A DNA stretch of 64,000 nucleotides, taken from the NCBI RefSeq assembly GCF_000381885.1, contig NZ_KB907210.1, positions 186,001 through 250,000 of the forward strand. The letters run 5' to 3'. The number at the start of each line of letters is the position of its first letter. Positions within the stretch are counted from its first letter, which is position 1. Position numbers and translations under genes: made by a program. The DNA is from Actinomadura atramentaria DSM 43919 (GTDB lineage: Bacteria; Actinomycetota; Actinomycetes; Streptosporangiales; Streptosporangiaceae). The notes under the pieces were generated by a model that saw nothing but the letters and a program-made list of their open reading frames with translations, was not told where the DNA came from and made no database searches. Of this stretch, positions 27,212 to 38,294 are shown piece after piece.

Positions 27212-27961
27212 CTACAGGTCGACGGCCTTGTAGAGCTCGCCGACCTCGCGGACGGTCAGCGCCCGCATGCCGCCCGGCTTGAGCTGGCCCAGTTTGATCG
27301 GCCCGAACTCTACGCGGGCGAGCTGCTGGACCGGGTGGCCGACCTCCTTGAGGAGGCGGCGCACGATGTGCTTGCGGCCCTCGTGCAGGGTGATCTCGAC
27401 CAGGATGCGCTTCCCGGCCTGGTCGAAGATCCGGAACTTGTCGGCCTTGGCGAACCCGTCGTCCAGCATGACGCCCTTGCGGAGGCGGCGGCCGAGGTCG
27501 CGCGGGATGGGCCCGTGGATCTCGGCGAGGTACACCTTGTCGACGCCGAAGCTGGGGTGGGTGAGGCGGTGCGCCAGCTCGCCGTCGTTGGTGAGCAGGA
27601 TCAGCCCCTCGGTGTCGGTGTCGAGGCGGCCGACGTGGAAGAGCCGTTCGGGGACCTCGACGTAGTCGGCGAGGGATTTGCGGCCGCGCTCGTCGCTCAT
27701 GGTGCTGACGATCCCGCGCGGCTTGTTGATCATGTAGTAGCGCATCTCGGCGCGGGTCTCGACGCGGCGGCCGTCGACGTGGATCACCGCGGTCTGCGGG
27801 TCCACGCGCTCGCCGAACCGGAACACCTTCCTGCCGTCGACGGTGACCCGGCCCTCGCCGATCAGCTCCTCGCAGTGCCGGCGGCTGCCGATCCCGGCGT
27901 CCGCCAGCACCTTCTGCAGGCGGACCTGCCGCTCGTCGGCGCGGTCCTGGTTATCGCTCAC
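27212..27961 (-). CDS. rluB: 23S rRNA pseudouridine synthase, RluB/RsuA family
   Basis: 249 residues, GTG start overlapping the scpB stop (GTGA). S4 RNA-binding domain (about 14-60, VRLQKVLADAGIGSRRHCEE) then the RsuA-type catalytic domain with the active Asp in FHVGRLDTDTEGLILLTNDG and the YLAEIHG and RKHIVRRLL segments. It makes pseudouridine in rRNA. Fourth gene of the parA-scpA-scpB-rluB unit, the standard actinobacterial order. Confidence 0.93.
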   Translation of the reverse strand: MSDNQDRADERQVRLQKVLADAGIGSRRHCEELIGEGRVTVDGRKVFRFGERVDPQTAVIHVDGRRVETRAEMRYYMINKPRGIVSTMSDERGRKSLADYVEVPERLFHVGRLDTDTEGLILLTNDGELAHRLTHPSFGVDKVYLAEIHGPIPRDLGRRLRKGVMLDDGFAKADKFRIFDQAGKRILVEITLHEGRKHIVRRLLKEVGHPVQQLARVEFGPIKLGQLKPGGMRALTVREVGELYKAVDL

Positions 27962-28542
27962 GTGTCCTCGATCATCTCGTCCGGAAGGTCGTGCGGGAGG
28001 TAGGGGGCCAGTTCGGGCAGCTCGTCCAGGTCCCGCAGGCCCAGCCGCTCCAGAAAGTACCCGGTGGTCCGGTACAGGTGCGCCTGGCTCTCGGGGTCCT
28101 GCCCGGCGTCCTCGATGAGGCCGCGCAGCGTCAGCGTCCGCATGACGCCGTCGCTGTTGACGCCGCGGATCGCCGACACCCGGGCCCGGCTGACGGGCTG
28201 CCGGTAGGCGACGACGGCGAGCGTCTCCAGCGCGGCCTGGGTGAGCCGCGCCTGCTGCCCGTCGGTGACGAACCGCTCGACGACGGGCGCGCACACGTCG
28301 CGGGTGTAGTAGCGCCAGCCGCCCGCGACCTCCCGCAGGTCGAACCCGCGCCCGTCGGCGGTGTATTCCGCGGCGAGGTCGCGGAGCGTCGCGGTGATCT
28401 CCCGGACGGGCCGCTCCAGCAGGTGCGCGAGCGTCATCGCGCCGACCGGCTCGTCCACGACCAGCAGGATCGCCTCGACGGACGCGCGCAGCGTCGGCCC
28501 CCCGGCGGCGGTCTCCGCGTCGTCCCGCGCGGTCTCGGTCAC
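27958..28542 (-). CDS. scpB: Segregation and condensation protein B
   Basis: 194 residues, GTG start overlapping the scpA stop. Two winged-helix domains: about 18-90 (ASVEAILLVVDEPVGAMTLAHLLE) and 95-170 (LTQAALETLAVVAYRQPVSRARVSAIRGVNSDGV, the most conserved ScpB block). A short acidic tail follows. With ScpA it forms the kleisin complex of SMC for chromosome organisation. Confidence 0.94.
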   Translation of the reverse strand: MTETARDDAETAAGGPTLRASVEAILLVVDEPVGAMTLAHLLERPVREITATLRDLAAEYTADGRGFDLREVAGGWRYYTRDVCAPVVERFVTDGQQARLTQAALETLAVVAYRQPVSRARVSAIRGVNSDGVMRTLTLRGLIEDAGQDPESQAHLYRTTGYFLERLGLRDLDELPELAPYLPHDLPDEMIEDT

Positions 28543-29432
28543 GCCTGGTCCCCCTCCGCGTCGCGGCGGCCCGCGGGGTCGCGGGCGCCCTCGTAGTCGT
28601 CGCCGACCTCGACGTCGCCGTCGTCCGCGCCCGTCCAGGCGACGTGCAGGTCCCCCAGCGGCTCGGGCTGCTCGAACGCCACCGCCGCCTCCCGGTACAG
28701 CTCCAGCAGCGCCAGGAACCGCGCGACGATCTCGTACACGCCCGCGCAGTCCTCGGTGAGGACGGCGAACGTCGTCCGCCGGAGCCGCCGCAGCCGGGCG
28801 ACGACGATCGCGGCCTGCTCCTTCACGCTGGCCTTCGGCTGGTACATGTGCTCGACCGACACCGCGGGCGGCGCCTTCGGCGCGAGCGCCTTGGCGGCGA
28901 GCCGCGCGAACTCGGCGGGCCCGAGCCCCAGCAGCACCTCCGGCAGGAGGTTCGCGAACCGGGGCTCGACGGGCACGGTGCGCGGGAACCGGCGCGCCGC
29001 GTCCGCCATCCGGGCCGCGAAGACGCCCGAGACCTCCTTGTACGCCCGGTACTGCAGGAGCCGCGCGAACAGCAGGTCGCGGGCCTCCAGCAGCGCGAGG
29101 TCCTCCTCGTCGTCGACCTCGCCGGACGGCAGCAGCCGCGCGGCCTTCAGGTCGAGCAGCGTCGCGGCGACGAGCAGGAAGTGGCTGGCCTGGTCGAGGT
29201 CCCAGTCCCTGCCGTGCGCGCGGATGTGGGCGATGAAGTCGTCGGTGACCTTGTGCAGGGAGACTTCGGTGATGTCGAGCTTGTGCTTGGCGATGAGGCC
29301 GAGGAGCAGGTCGAACGGGCCCTCGAAGTTGTCGAGGCGGACCCGGAACCCGCCGTCCTCGCCGGCGTCCGCGCCGTCCGCGCCGCCGTCGGCCGCGGGG
29401 CGCGTCGCCGCGGCGGCCTCGTCAATGCTCAC
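28539..29432 (-). CDS. scpA: Segregation and condensation protein A (kleisin)
   Basis: 297 residues. After an Ala/Gly/Asp-rich lead the ScpA core begins FRVRLDNFEGPFDLLLGLIAKHKLDITEV (about 29-57) and ends with a winged-helix that contacts SMC. C-terminal acidic tail. GTG 29432 preferred because GGGAAG lies 9 bases upstream; the ATG at 29441 has that purine run directly abutting it. Kleisin bridging subunit of the SMC complex; gene overlaps scpB and follows parA by 85 bases. Confidence 0.93.
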   Translation of the reverse strand: MSIDEAAAATRPAADGGADGADAGEDGGFRVRLDNFEGPFDLLLGLIAKHKLDITEVSLHKVTDDFIAHIRAHGRDWDLDQASHFLLVAATLLDLKAARLLPSGEVDDEEDLALLEARDLLFARLLQYRAYKEVSGVFAARMADAARRFPRTVPVEPRFANLLPEVLLGLGPAEFARLAAKALAPKAPPAVSVEHMYQPKASVKEQAAIVVARLRRLRRTTFAVLTEDCAGVYEIVARFLALLELYREAAVAFEQPEPLGDLHVAWTGADDGDVEVGDDYEGARDPAGRRDAEGDQA

Positions 29433-29517
29433 CGGCCACATCTTCCCACGGCGCGGGACCGGTCGCGCCGCGCCCGGTCACCGGGCGTGACGGCGCGCCG
29501 TTCCGGCACCGGCGCCG

Positions 29518-30429
29518 CTACTCGGTGGCGGCCCACCGCTGCAGGACCTCGCGGGCGAGGCTGCGGTAGGCGTTCGCGCCCATCGAGTTGGGGTCGAAGT
29601 AGGTGATCGGCTCGCCCGCGACCGTCGCGTCGGGGAACCGGACCGTCCGGTTGATCACGGTGTGGAACACCTTGTCGCCGAACGCCTCGACGATGCGGCC
29701 TAGGACCTCGCGGGTGTGCAGGGTCCGCGAGTCGTACATCGTGCCGAGGACGCCGTCGATGACCAGGCCCGGGTTGATGCGCCCCTGGACCTTGTCGATC
29801 GTCTCCATCAGCAGCGCGACGCCGCGCATCGCGAAGTACTCGCACTCCAGCGGGATCAGCACGCCCTCGCTCGCGGCGAGCGCGTTCACCGTCAGCAGGC
29901 CGAGCGACGGCTGGCAGTCGATGAGGATGTAGTCGTAGTGCGGGATCGCCGACTTCAGCACCTGCGACAGGATGTACTCGCGGCCGACCTCGTGGACGAG
30001 CTGCACCTCGGCGCCCGACAGGTCGATGTTGCTGGGCAGCAGGTCCATCCCGTCGACGCCGGTCTCGATGACCACGTCGTCCCACTCGGTGTCGTGCTCG
30101 AGCAGCAGGTTGTGGATCGTGATGTCGAGCTGGCGCGGGTCGCCCTTGCCGAGCCCGACCGACAGCGCGCCCTGCGGGTCGAAGTCCACGAGCAGGACCC
30201 GGCGGCCGTACTCGGCGAGCGCCGCGCCCAGGTTGATCGTGGTGGTGGTCTTGCCGACCCCGCCCTTCTGGTTGCAGATCGACACGATCCGCGCGGGTCC
30301 GTGCTCGGCGAGCGGCTCCGGCTCCGGGAACACCGGGACGGGCCGCTGCGTCGGGCCGAGCCCGCGGCGGGGATCGGTCTCTATGGTGGCCGAGGAGAGA
30401 ACCCCCTCAGGAGCTTTCGTGCTGGTCAC
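29518..30429 (-). CDS. parA: ParA/Soj-family ATPase
   Basis: 303 residues from GTG 30429 (GGGAGGG ribosome site). Deviant Walker A KGGVGKTTTTINLGA (about 52-66), Walker A' VDFDPQGALSVGLG, Walker B YDYILIDCQPSLG. About 45 extra residues precede the ATPase core (IETDPRRGLGPTQRPVP). There is no parB next to it, so this is the second, scpAB-linked ParA of actinobacteria rather than the oriC-proximal one. It heads the parA-scpA-scpB-rluB unit, behind the promoter at 30473-30501. Confidence 0.93.
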   Translation of the reverse strand: MTSTKAPEGVLSSATIETDPRRGLGPTQRPVPVFPEPEPLAEHGPARIVSICNQKGGVGKTTTTINLGAALAEYGRRVLLVDFDPQGALSVGLGKGDPRQLDITIHNLLLEHDTEWDDVVIETGVDGMDLLPSNIDLSGAEVQLVHEVGREYILSQVLKSAIPHYDYILIDCQPSLGLLTVNALAASEGVLIPLECEYFAMRGVALLMETIDKVQGRINPGLVIDGVLGTMYDSRTLHTREVLGRIVEAFGDKVFHTVINRTVRFPDATVAGEPITYFDPNSMGANAYRSLAREVLQRWAATE

Positions 30430-30472
30430 CAGATCCCTCCCCCGGTGGCCGAGATTGCCATCCAGAACCGGG

Positions 30473-30501
30473 ACTCTAGGGCTTGTCAAGGCGCGGCTCA
30501 A
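30473..30501 (-). promoter_or_regulatory. Promoter of the parA-scpAB-rluB unit
   Basis: On the minus strand TTGAGC (30496-30501) and TAGAGT (30473-30478) are 17 bases apart, placing the start about 37 bases before the parA GTG. Confidence 0.6.
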
Positions 30502-30529
30502 GCCGACGCGCGCCGAACGTCGCGATTTG

Positions 30530-31585
30530 TCACCGGACCCTGCGGCTGCGCGCCCGGGGGTGCGACGTGGCGTACACCTCCCGCAGCACCTGCACGGTGA
30601 CCAGCGTGTAAACCTGCGTCGTGGTCACCGACGCGTGCCCCAGCAGCTCCTGGACGACGCGGACGTCGGCGCCGCCGTCGAGCAGGTGCGTGGCGAAGGA
30701 GTGACGCAGCGTGTGCGGCGAGACGTCGCTCAGGCCCGCGCGTTCGGCGGCGGCGCGCAGCACCATCCACGCGCCCTGCCGCGACAGCCGCCCGCCGCGC
30801 GCGTTGAGGAACAGCGCCGGGCCGCCCCGCCCGGCGCGCGCCAGGCCGGGCCGGGCCCGCACCAGGTACGCCTCGGCGGCGCGGCGCGCGTAGTCGCCGA
30901 CGGGGACGATGCGGGTCTTGCCGCCCTTGCCGCGGATGCGCGCGAAGCCCTCGTCGAGGTCGAGGTCGTCCACGTCGAGGCCGACCGCCTCGGAGATCCG
31001 CGCGCCCGACCCGTACAGCAGCTCCAGCAGCGCCCGGTCGCGCAGCCCGCGGGCGGCGTCGGCGGGACCGCCGGACTCGGCGGCGGCCTGCGCGCACGCC
31101 AGCAGCCGCTCGACGTCGGCCGGGGGGATCGCCTTGGGCAGCCGCCGGGGCGGGGCGGGCGGCCGGACCTCGCGGGCGGGGTCGGCGGCGGCCAGGCCCT
31201 CGCGCAGCGCGAACCGGTGCAGGCCGCGGACGGCGACGACGGCACGCGCCGCCGAGCCCGCCGACAGCGGCGGGTGGTCGGCGTCGCCCTCGCGGAGCCC
31301 GGCCAGGAACGCGCGGACGTCGTCCTCGGCGACCTCGCCGATCGCGGCGCGGCCGCGCGCGGCCAGCGCCCCGGTGTAGCGGCGCAGGTCGCGGCGGTAG
31401 GAGCTGAGCGTGTTGGCGGCCAGGCCCCGCTCGACGGCCAGGTGCCCGAGGTAGGCGCGGACGGCCGCGGCCAGCTCGGCGGGGACGTCGGGCTCGTTCT
31501 CGGTCGGGGGCGCGGTCCGGCCGGGCACGGGAGAAGACAGTGCGGACCCCCTCGGACGGGCGGGCGGACGGGACCTGCCGCCCAT
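30530..31585 (-). CDS. xerD: Site-specific tyrosine recombinase XerD
   Basis: 351 residues. N-terminal SAM-like arm-binding domain (about 38-120, [23 protein letters not shown]), catalytic domain with all the expected residues: Arg in [11 protein letters not shown], Lys in GKGGKTR, H-x-x-R in [14 protein letters not shown], His in [14 protein letters not shown] with the Tyr nucleophile. Resolves chromosome dimers with XerC at dif. The first about 35 residues are Pro/Arg-rich and may not be translated; ATG 31585 was taken for its GAGGGG ribosome site, GTG 31528 is an alternative. Chromosomal context next to parA-scpAB argues for the housekeeping enzyme, not a mobile one. Confidence 0.92.
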   Translation of the reverse strand: MGGRSRPPARPRGSALSSPVPGRTAPPTENEPDVPAELAAAVRAYLGHLAVERGLAANTLSSYRRDLRRYTGALAARGRAAIGEVAEDDVRAFLAGLREGDADHPPLSAGSAARAVVAVRGLHRFALREGLAAADPAREVRPPAPPRRLPKAIPPADVERLLACAQAAAESGGPADAARGLRDRALLELLYGSGARISEAVGLDVDDLDLDEGFARIRGKGGKTRIVPVGDYARRAAEAYLVRARPGLARAGRGGPALFLNARGGRLSRQGAWMVLRAAAERAGLSDVSPHTLRHSFATHLLDGGADVRVVQELLGHASVTTTQVYTLVTVQVLREVYATSHPRARSRRVR

Positions 31586-31664
31586 CATGCCCCCTCGGCG
31601 CGCGCCGGGCGGCCCTTCGGCGGCCCCGGACCGCCGCATGTCGCGGCGGCCCGGGGCCCGGCGG

Positions 31665-32305
31665 TCAGAGCTCGGGCGCGTCCGCCGGGCGCAGCTCGAT
31701 CCCGGCGCCGTTCCGGTAGGCGTGCGCGGCGAGGATGCCCTGGACGGCGAGCGCGTTGCGGACGTCCCCGGCGAGGACCTTGCGGACCGCGTCGGCCAGC
31801 GGCACCCACACCACCGGCATGTCCGCCTCCTCGTGGACCCGCTCGAAGTCGATCTCGTCGTCCGGGACGCGCGCGACGTCGCGGGCGAGGAAGATCCGGG
31901 ACCGCTCGTCGGACATCCCCGGCGACGGCAGGACGTCCACCAGCGCGTCCCACCGGTCGGCGCGGTAGCCGCTCTCCTCCAGCAGCTCCCGCGCGGCCAC
32001 GTCGCGCAGCGGCTCGCCCGGCACGTCGCGCAGCCCGGCGGGCAGCTCCCACAGCAGCGCGCCGACGGCGTGCCGGTACTGCCGCAGCAGCAGCACGCGG
32101 TCGGCGTCGTCCAGCGCGAGGACCGCGACGGAGCCCTGGTGCTCCACGACGTCGCGGCGGACCTTCTCGGTGCCGCCGCCGGACGCGGGCATCACGACCT
32201 CGTCGCTGCGGACCGAGAAGACCGGCCCCCGGAACGGGCTGTCGCTGCGGACGACCGTCCAGTGCTCGCGGGCGTCGCGGACGTCGTCGGGGCCCGGCGC
32301 GCCGG

Positions 32306-32309
<4 letters not shown>
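31665..32309 (-). CDS. NUDIX hydrolase, ADP-ribose pyrophosphatase type
   Basis: 214 residues, GTG start overlapping the pyrG stop (GTGA). N-terminal beta domain, then the Nudix box [18 protein letters not shown] (about residues 105-122) preceded by [20 protein letters not shown], the pattern of ADP-ribose/sugar-nucleotide pyrophosphatases. Hydrolyses ADP-ribose to AMP and ribose 5-phosphate. Order pyrG - NUDIX - xerD is the conserved actinobacterial arrangement. Confidence 0.92.
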
Positions 32310-33973
<1,664 letters not shown>

Positions 33974-34168
33974 GTTAAGACGCTCCCGTGGTCGATGCTG
34001 GGCGGACGGTACCGCACTGCCCACGGGCCACCAGAATAACAGGCGGCGGGGACCCCGCCGTCCGGGACGCGCATGATCGCCCCGGCGCGGCCCGCCGCCC
34101 GCGCACCGCCCACCGTACGGAACGCCGTTCGGCGCGCCGCGCGCGGGGCGGCGCCGAGGAATCGTCGG

Positions 34169-35812
34169 TCAGCCGCGCGGCACGGCGCTCGGCATGATCG
34201 TGCGGAGCTGGCGGGTCAGCTCGTCGATCAGCGAGCGGGCCTGGTCGGCGGCCTGGCGGGCGGCGTCGCGCTCCTGCGACAGCTCCGCGATGGCGGCCCG
34301 CTGCTCGGTGACGGCCTGCGCGAGCTGGTCGACCCACTGGTCGCGCTCGGCGAGCTTCTCGGCGACGGCGTCGCGCTCGGCGGCGAGCTGGCGCAGCCCG
34401 GCGACGGCCTTCTCCTTCTCGCGCGTCTCCTGGTCGGCGCGACCGCGCGCGATCGTCAGCTCCGACTCGGTGCGCGTCTGCGCCTGCACGGCGGTGTCGC
34501 GGGCCCGCTCGGCGGCCTCCCGGGCCTGCACGGCCCCGTCCAGCGCCCGCTCGGCCTTCTTGGCGGCCTCCAGCGACTGCGCGGCGGTGTCGAGGGCCTG
34601 CTGCCGCTCGGCCTCGGCATCGGTCGCGCGGCGCTCGGCCTCCACGGCGCGGCGGTCGGAGTCCTGCGCGGTGCGGGCGGCGTCGGCGGCGCGGCCGTCC
34701 GCGCCCTTGGCGCGCAGCTCGGCCTCCTGCGCGCGGCGCTCGGTCTCGGCGGCGCGCGCCTCGGCCTGCTTCACGCGGTTCTCGGCGGACGTGGCGCGCA
34801 TCCGCGCCTCGTCGGCCTCCTTCGCCTTCGCCGCGACCGCGTGGGTGAGGTTCTGCGCCTTCACCTCGGCGTCGGCGAGCTTGCCGCGCAGCGCCGCCAG
34901 CTCGGCGTGCGCCGTCTCCATCGCCCGCGACAGCTCGGCGGCCTGCTCGGCGGCCCGGTCCCGCTCGGCCTCGGCGGCGCGGCGGGCGGCGACGGCGTCC
35001 TCGACGGCGCGGACGGCGTCGTCGCGGGCCTCGCTCATCGCGTCCCGCTGGGTGATGGCCTGCCGGACGGTCGCCTCGGCCTCGGCGACGCGGCGCTCGG
35101 CCTGCTCGACCTGGGCCTGCGCCTGCGCCTGGGCCTGCTCCAACTGGGCGCGGGCCTGCTGGGCCTGGTTCCACGCGGTGGCGGCGTCGCGCTGGGCGTT
35201 GTCCTTCTCGCCCTGCATCGCCGCGATCTGGGTGACGGCGTCGGACTGGACCTCGGTGACCTTGCGCTCGGCCTCGACGGCGCGGCGGTCGGCCTGCTCG
35301 GCCTGGCCCCGCGCCCGCTGGACCTCGCCCCACGCCGCCGCCGCGTCCCGCTGCGCCGACTCCTTCTCCGCCTGCACGGCCGCGACCTGCGCGGCCGCCT
35401 CGTTCTGCGCCTCGGTGACCTTGCGCTCGGCCTCGACGGCGCGGCGGTCGGCCTGCTCGGCCTGCCCCCGCGCCCGCTGGACCTCGCCCCACGCCGCCGC
35501 CGCGTCCCGCTGCGCCGACTCCTTCTCCGCCTGCACGGCGGCCACCTGCGCGGCGACCTCGCTCTGCGCCTCGGTGACCTTGCGCTCGCCCGCGGCGAGC
35601 GCGTCGCCGATGAGGTCGGCCATCTGGCGCAGCCGCTCGACCAGGTCCCAGGGCTGCACCTCGGCCGCGTCGGGCTCGGCGTCGCGCGCGGCCTTCAGCG
35701 GCGGCCGGGGCGCGGGCACGCCGGGCTTGGGCTCGGGCGGGCGTCCCATCGGCCAGGGCGAGGAGGCATCGGGGACGCTCCGCGAACCACCGGTTCCGTT
35801 CAGCTCGCTCAC
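34169..35812 (-). CDS. Large coiled-coil protein with tandem repeats
   Basis: 547 residues, GTG with GGGAG upstream. After a Pro-rich head (about 1-45) and a short conserved start (VQPWDLVERLRQMADLIGDAL) the whole protein is Ala/Glu/Gln/Arg-rich heptad sequence without membrane segment or catalytic motif. Residues about 76-235 are three 53-residue repeats ([19 protein letters not shown] start), two almost identical. It may be a cytoskeletal or scaffold protein like Scy/FilP-type coiled coils of actinomycetes, but homology cannot be claimed because composition alone gives similarity. GGCACTCTAGTGCC (35897-35910), a 6-2-6 palindrome containing a minus-strand TAGAGT, may be its promoter. Confidence 0.75.
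   Translation of the reverse strand: MSELNGTGGSRSVPDASSPWPMGRPPEPKPGVPAPRPPLKAARDAEPDAAEVQPWDLVERLRQMADLIGDALAAGERKVTEAQSEVAAQVAAVQAEKESAQRDAAAAWGEVQRARGQAEQADRRAVEAERKVTEAQNEAAAQVAAVQAEKESAQRDAAAAWGEVQRARGQAEQADRRAVEAERKVTEVQSDAVTQIAAMQGEKDNAQRDAATAWNQAQQARAQLEQAQAQAQAQVEQAERRVAEAEATVRQAITQRDAMSEARDDAVRAVEDAVAARRAAEAERDRAAEQAAELSRAMETAHAELAALRGKLADAEVKAQNLTHAVAAKAKEADEARMRATSAENRVKQAEARAAETERRAQEAELRAKGADGRAADAARTAQDSDRRAVEAERRATDAEAERQQALDTAAQSLEAAKKAERALDGAVQAREAAERARDTAVQAQTRTESELTIARGRADQETREKEKAVAGLRQLAAERDAVAEKLAERDQWVDQLAQAVTEQRAAIAELSQERDAARQAADQARSLIDELTRQLRTIMPSAVPRG
35252..35569 (-). repeat. Two 159-bp direct repeats inside the coiled-coil gene
   Basis: Units 35252-35410 and 35411-35569 differ at only about six positions; a third, strongly diverged unit lies at 35093-35251. 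159 bp equals 53 codons, so copy-number change would keep the frame. Confidence 0.85.
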
Positions 35813-35953
35813 TTGTCTCCCTGCCTGTTCGCCTGCCTGTTCGCCGCGCGCCGTCTCGGTGCGCGCGGCCGCCGGTCCGCCGCTCGGCTCACGGAAGGCA
35901 CTCTAGTGCCGGAGCGCGAGAACGTTTGCGCAGTTTGGGGTTTAGTTTCGTGA

Positions 35954-37048
<1,095 letters not shown>

Positions 37049-37068
37049 ACTGGCCCGCGCATTCGCCG

Positions 37069-37120
37069 CGCGCACACGTCTCTCTTCGCGCGCACGCGCG
37101 CGGAGAGAGACGTGTGCGCG
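37069..37120. terminator. 52-base hairpin, 17 + 7 bp stems with one mismatch
   Basis: The outer stem CGCGCACACGTCTCTCT pairs perfectly with AGAGAGACGTGTGCGCG. After one T/G mismatch an inner CGCGCGC/GCGCGCG stem closes on two bases. It lies 20 bases after the pip stop. No U tract. Its length and perfection exceed the other hairpins of the window. Confidence 0.75.
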
Positions 37121-37396
37121 GTGAAGAATGAGTGGACGGCAGCGGCCGGAATGGCGAAGGGAAAGGGCTTCGCGCCCGGGGGCCGGACCGATACCACCCT
37201 TACCTGAAAGAAAGCTGAGTATCGTCTGCCGCCCACCGCAGAGTCACTTCCGGAGAGGTTCGGCGCGACGTCCACAGCCCCTCGCGACCCTCCCGATGCA
37301 CGTGCAAGCCAGGTATCCGACCGGCGGGTAACCCGCGCCGACCTCGTGCGATGCCGCGTGACGCAGCGCACGACGGGTACGTTGACCGCCCGTCGC

Positions 37397-37412
37397 TGTG
37401 ATTCACCTCACA
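37397..37412. promoter_or_regulatory. Consensus Crp/GlxR-type site upstream of ectA
   Basis: TGTGATTCACCTCACA is an exact TGTGA-N6-TCACA palindrome. It is about 200 bases upstream of the predicted ectA -35. Confidence 0.55.
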
Positions 37413-37612
37413 TAAATGAGACCGAAAATTCCGGACGTCGGCGCCGGTCGTCGCTAAAGTCGCGCCCAGCGGGCTTCATTGAGCGGACCGCCGCGCGGTC
37501 GCCAATATCCCCTGCACAGCGACGAGAAAGAGCGCGGTAACACGCCTGAAACGCGCGTGCGGCGTCGGCCGAATTTAGCAAGCGAGCTTTCATACCCGGC
37601 CGTCCGCGAACC

Positions 37613-37641
37613 TAAACATTTGCGGCGTAACAATCTATAAC
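37613..37641 (+). promoter_or_regulatory. Probable promoter of the ect-ehu operon
   Basis: TAAACA (37613-37618) and TATAAC (37636-37641) are 17 bases apart; transcription would start near 37648, 28 bases before ectA. The -10 is one base from TATAAT. Confidence 0.6.
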
Positions 37642-37675
37642 GACCCCCCGGCGGCGTTCGCTACGTTTGCTGGAT

Positions 37676-38212
37676 ATGGCAGCGCAACCCCTGGAAACAC
37701 CGACCCGGCGACCCGGCGGCGACACCGAGGTGCGCCTCCGCGAGCCCGTTCCCGAGGACGGCCCGGCGCTGTGGCGGATCGCCCGCGACTCCCGCGTCCT
37801 GGACGTCAACTCCCCGTACAGCTACTCCCTGTGGTGCCGCGACTTCGCGGCCACCTCCGTCGTCGCCGAGGACGACGCCGGGCCGTGCGGCTTCGTCACC
37901 GGCTACGTCCGGCCCGACGCGCCCGGCACGTTCTTCGTGTGGCAGGTCGCCGTCGCCGAGACCCACCGCGGCCGGGGCCTGGCCCGCCGCATGCTCGACC
38001 GGCTCGGCGCCCGCCTCGGCGGCCGCGGCCACCGGTTCATGGAGGCCACCGTCACGCCCGGCAACACCGCGTCCACCGCGATGTTCTCGTCCTTCGCCCG
38101 CGACCACGGCTGCGACCTGCGGCGCACGCCCCTGTTCGGCGCGCCGCACCTCCCCGAGGGCCACGAGCCCGAGGTGCTGTTCCGCATCGGACCGCTCCCC
38201 GCCGCCCGCTGA
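37676..38212 (+). CDS. ectA: L-2,4-diaminobutyrate acetyltransferase
   Basis: 178 residues, ATG at 37676 (a TTG nine bases earlier is possible; no clear ribosome site for either). GNAT fold: PEDGPALWRIARDSRVLDVNSPYSYSLWCRDFA at the front (the EctA substrate segment LDxNSPYxYxLWCxxF) and acetyl-CoA loop ETHRGRGLARRMLD. Makes gamma-N-acetyl-diaminobutyrate, the second step of ectoine synthesis. First gene of ectABCD. Confidence 0.96.
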   Translation: MAAQPLETPTRRPGGDTEVRLREPVPEDGPALWRIARDSRVLDVNSPYSYSLWCRDFAATSVVAEDDAGPCGFVTGYVRPDAPGTFFVWQVAVAETHRGRGLARRMLDRLGARLGGRGHRFMEATVTPGNTASTAMFSSFARDHGCDLRRTPLFGAPHLPEGHEPEVLFRIGPLPAAR

Positions 38213-38294
38213 CCCGCGACCGCCGGCCGCCGCCGCGCGGTCCCGTGCCGCCGTTCCTTCCCGTCCCCCCGCCCCCAACTGCCCGGAGGCAGAC

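Larger units (their letters stand above)
37121..37675. other. 555-base upstream region of the ectoine operon
   Basis: No convincing gene: frames here have no ribosome sites or coding bias. It holds a Crp-like site (37397-37412) and a promoter (37613-37641). Its GC content is visibly lower around 37380-37650 than in the genes. The remainder shows nothing I can name; no known riboswitch pattern was recognised. Confidence 0.6.

Noticed and set aside
30530..31585. Integrase of a mobile element
   Set aside because: The tyrosine recombinase lies in the conserved pyrG-NUDIX-xerD-parA-scpA order with no attachment repeats or phage genes; it is the housekeeping XerD.
37128..37593. Short open frames in the ectoine leader region
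   Set aside because: No ribosome sites, unusual composition and no recognisable domain; regarded as non-coding.
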